In this document: positions 5,285-7,312 of the stretch, piece after piece
Layout: each line of letters starts with the position of its first letter
Numbering within the stretch: the first letter of the stretch is position 1
Source: UBA4416 sp031539425
Lineage (GTDB): Bacteria > Bacteroidota > Bacteroidia > B-17B0 > Aurantibacillaceae
Length of the DNA: 7,312 bases
Direction: 5' to 3'
Assembly (NCBI GenBank): GCA_031539425.1
Contig: JAVKLI010000107.1
Coordinates: forward strand, 1 to 7,312
Translations under genes and position numbers: made by a program
The notes under the pieces: model-generated
Databases searched by the model: none
Told to the model about the DNA's origin: nothing
What the model saw: only the letters and a program-made list of their open reading frames with translations

Positions 5285-5950
5285 TTACCAAGCTTTAGTG
5301 TGAGCGTATCTTGAGTTACGAAAAGCTTTCTCTTTATCGTCTTTTAATTTTTTCAAATCTGTTAATGTGATAGTCCCCTCTTCTGCTTCGTGAAGTTTTA
5401 AATCTTTCGAAAATTCAGACGCAGGTAGTTGGTTAATCTTATTTTGCATAACCAAATTATCATCACTTATTTTCACATTCGAGTTACCTAATGCATAGCC
5501 ACCGTTTATTACCGCATAAAAATCCTCTTCGCTCACCGCTTTTATTTCATACACCTGTTGGTTTGGTCGCCCCATCATTTCGGGCAATACCAAATCTTCA
5601 ATCACTATTTTACGAATGCCGTGCAATTCAAAAAACGGATTGTCTAATACCTCAAGTGGCACATTTAAGTTACGCAGCTCAATCAACTGCTTAACCTGTT
5701 GGTAAGGGTAACTTTTGCTATCCTCATTAACGCACACACCTTTAATGTTTAAAATCCAATCTTCCGCACAGATGTATTCTTTTACAGTTCCTTTGCGCTC
5801 CGAGCCTACAGTATCTGTTTTTACAATAGTGTTACTAGCCGTTAAGGATATGTTAGGCTCATTAGGCAACATGTAAACCTTGCCCTTGGCTTTTAACCTT
5901 AGTACCTGAAAGTACTTACCATCTTCGTTTATGTTAGCTACACTATACAT
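5285..5950 (-). CDS. DUF6046-like phage tail protein
   Basis: The central part matches what I know of DUF6046, found in Bacteroidetes phages between tape measure and hub. It shows Thr-Ile-Val-Lys-Thr (41-45), Arg-Lys-Gly-Thr-Val-Lys-Glu-Tyr-Ile (52-60), Glu-Asp-Trp-Ile-Leu-Asn-Ile-Lys-Gly (63-71), a helix at 81-93, then Ile-Arg-Lys-Ile-Val-Ile-Glu-Asp-Leu-Val-Leu-Pro (112-123) and Val-Ser-Glu-Glu-Asp-Phe (139-144). The position equals that of XkdP/gp53-like adaptors in PBSX and Mu, so joining the tube to the hub is a reasonable inference, but its biochemical function is unknown. The C-terminal 75 residues (146-221) are polar and lysine-rich and probably specific to this lineage. It starts three bases after the tape-measure stop. 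The start ATG has no Shine-Dalgarno. Confidence 0.7.
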   Translation of the reverse strand: MYSVANINEDGKYFQVLRLKAKGKVYMLPNEPNISLTASNTIVKTDTVGSERKGTVKEYICAEDWILNIKGVCVNEDSKSYPYQQVKQLIELRNLNVPLEVLDNPFFELHGIRKIVIEDLVLPEMMGRPNQQVYEIKAVSEEDFYAVINGGYALGNSNVKISDDNLVMQNKINQLPASEFSKDLKLHEAEEGTITLTDLKKLKDDKEKAFRNSRYAHTKAW

Positions 5951-5953
5951 CTG

Positions 5954-7312
5954 TTAGGCTGTTTGCATTTGGTTCACACTATTTATAGCCCTTAATAATT
6001 CTTCTCGTATCAAAGCCCCCATATTTTTCACGCCCTGCTCTATAGTAGTAGCATTAATAGTAGTACGCCCAAGCTCGGCTATGTTAATGGTTAAATGCGT
6101 GGTTTTTGCCCCACCGCTTATAATACTATCCGCTTTTTCGCTATGGGCATTACTCATGGTTGCCCCAGCTTCTGTAGCTTGTGCAGCTTCTTTGTTAGCG
6201 TTTAAGGTATCATACACATCACCATTTTCGGCTTTCGATTTTTTAAAGGATTGAACACCCTCCGCATAACCTGCTCTAAAATTTTTACCTAATTTTTTGG
6301 CACTCTCAAAAGCTTTCTTTTTAGCATCAAAACCTAACAAATTGTTAGCGCCCTTTTTGGCTTCATGCCAAGCCTCACCAAATTCGCCCTTAAACAAATG
6401 TTTAATAGCCTTGCCCAATGAGCCTAAACCCGACAAAATACCCGAAATCCTATCTATAATATAAGTTTTTAAAATACTTCCAAAACCCTTTATAATAGCC
6501 CACACACCCATTATAACACCTCTAAAACCTTCAAATTTTTGCCAGCAAGCTGTTACAACGCCTACCAACAATGCAATAATTGAAACTACTAAGGCAAATG
6601 GCGTTGTCTTCCAAGCTGTTTTAAATGCTTTAGTTACAAAGGTTGCAACTTTCATTACAGTTTCGTATATTATACCTTGTTTAGTTAGCCATTTAAATGT
6701 AGTTCCAAAACTAAACGCCCTCCATTTAGCGGCTATAAATCCTAAACTTAATACTGTTACAACTGCTGCTAAACCAATCAATAAAGGCTTACACTCTAAC
6801 ACCACTTTAACAATGCTTAAAATACCTGTAACAAAGGGTGTTACAAAACTGAGTACAGCCGTGGTTATATCAAACAAAGGTTTTATCAATTCTGCCAACA
6901 CCAAGCCTATTTTGCTTAACGAGTTTTTAAAAGTACCCATCATGGTGCTAAACTTGCCGCCTGCACTATTAGCCAGCTTTTCATTCATTCCATAATATCT
7001 TCCTCCTGCACTAGTGGCTGTTTTAAAAGCATCTTCTACCATCGCAAAGCTTATTTGCCCATCTTCCATTTTCTTTTTAAGGTCAGCCATGGATGTGCCT
7101 GTTTTTTTGGCTATTATAGTAAGTGGGTTAAAGCCATTACTAATAAGTTGTAATAAATCTTGCCCTTGCAGCCTACCCGCCGCACCTATTTGCGAAAATG
7201 CTATAGCCAAACCTCTCAGTTTCTCATCATTACCCATAGCCACATCACCCAACATTTTTATGTTAGGTAAAATCTTTTCGGCACTCATGCCGTAGCCCAG
7301 CATCACTTCCGA
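5954..7312 (-). CDS. Phage tail tape-measure protein, C-terminal part
   Basis: The gene enters from the right edge in frame (first visible codons Ser-Glu-Val-Met-Leu); 452 residues are visible and the true start lies outside the window. Tape-measure proteins fix tail length and line the tube. The visible start carries the typical tape-measure domain: Ala-Phe-Ser-Gln-Ile-x-Ala-x-Gly-Arg-Leu-Gln-Gly-Gln-Asp-Leu-Leu-Gln-Leu, Gly-Phe-Asn-Pro-Leu, Met-Glu-Asp-Gly-Gln-Ile-Ser and Gly-Gly-Arg-Tyr-Tyr-Gly-Met, within about the first 110 residues. Hydrophobic helices follow at roughly 140-192, 235-255 and 261-282, as usual for this family. A lysine-rich amphipathic part and a conserved-looking C-terminus (Leu-Thr-Ile-Asn-Ile-Ala-Glu-Leu, then a helix with Ile-Arg-Glu-Glu-Leu-Leu-Arg-Ala-Ile-Asn) finish it. 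The next gene begins three bases after its TAA. Morphology cannot be read from this part alone. Confidence 0.9.
   Translation of the reverse strand, partial: SEVMLGYGMSAEKILPNIKMLGDVAMGNDEKLRGLAIAFSQIGAAGRLQGQDLLQLISNGFNPLTIIAKKTGTSMADLKKKMEDGQISFAMVEDAFKTATSAGGRYYGMNEKLANSAGGKFSTMMGTFKNSLSKIGLVLAELIKPLFDITTAVLSFVTPFVTGILSIVKVVLECKPLLIGLAAVVTVLSLGFIAAKWRAFSFGTTFKWLTKQGIIYETVMKVATFVTKAFKTAWKTTPFALVVSIIALLVGVVTACWQKFEGFRGVIMGVWAIIKGFGSILKTYIIDRISGILSGLGSLGKAIKHLFKGEFGEAWHEAKKGANNLLGFDAKKKAFESAKKLGKNFRAGYAEGVQSFKKSKAENGDVYDTLNANKEAAQATEAGATMSNAHSEKADSIISGGAKTTHLTINIAELGRTTINATTIEQGVKNMGALIREELLRAINSVNQMQTA

Noticed and set aside
7014..7295. Plus-strand open frame of 93 codons at the right end
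   Set aside because: It lies wholly opposite the clearly recognisable tape-measure domain, and its hydrophobic composition is what the antisense of that domain would give.

Overview
The window is a 7.3 kb piece of a phage or prophage tail operon, probably from a Bacteroidota (Bacteroidetes) phage or host. The evidence is protein-family resemblance: a DUF6046-like protein directly after a tape-measure protein, then a gpD-like hub, a gpV-like spike with the Bacteroidetes-style C-terminal helix, a LysM/gpX-like protein, and gpJ-like and gpI-like baseplate proteins. Low GC, A-rich leaders and a near absence of Shine-Dalgarno sites also fit. No host gene, integrase, capsid, terminase or lysis enzyme is visible, so the sequence cannot say whether this is an active phage, a prophage or a tailocin-like particle.

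All genes lie on the minus strand, so transcription runs from right (7312) to left (1). In that order: the C-terminal part of a tape-measure protein (5954-7312, start outside the window); a DUF6046-like tail protein (5285-5950); a gpD-like hub (4318-5283); a gpV-like spike (3770-4321); a small membrane-anchor/coiled-coil protein of unknown role (3389-3742); a LysM/gpX-like protein (3081-3392); a tail-fibre-like protein (2154-3077); a 102-residue unknown (1842-2150); a gpJ-like baseplate protein (951-1826); a gpI-like protein (359-958); and the N-terminal part of a further tail or fibre protein (1-344) that runs off the left edge. Genes are packed with overlaps of 4 to 8 bases or gaps of 1 to 27 bases. 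I see no promoter, terminator, RNA gene, CRISPR array or mobile element, and no stretch above 30 bases lacks a gene.

The order tape measure, adaptor, hub, spike, LysM, J-like, I-like, fibre parallels the distal-tail/baseplate module of P2-, Mu- and PBSX-like particles. The inferred assembly is a tail tube of length set by the tape measure, a hub and spike at its tip, a wedge layer of J-like and I-like proteins, and fibre proteins attached to that.

Three points deserve a second look. (1) An in-frame A AAA AAG heptamer sits one codon before the stop of the coiled-coil gene; a -1 slip there would enter exactly the LysM reading frame and yield a membrane-anchor/coiled-coil/LysM fusion. (2) The gpI-like protein appears to carry a small module with the aromatic pattern of chitin-binding type 3 (CBM5/12) domains, placed between two copies of a short Tyr/Phe-Arg-Arg motif. 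(3) A fibre-like gene and a small unknown gene are inserted between the LysM and gpJ-like genes, the second carrying the only clear Shine-Dalgarno in the window. None of these is proven from sequence alone.
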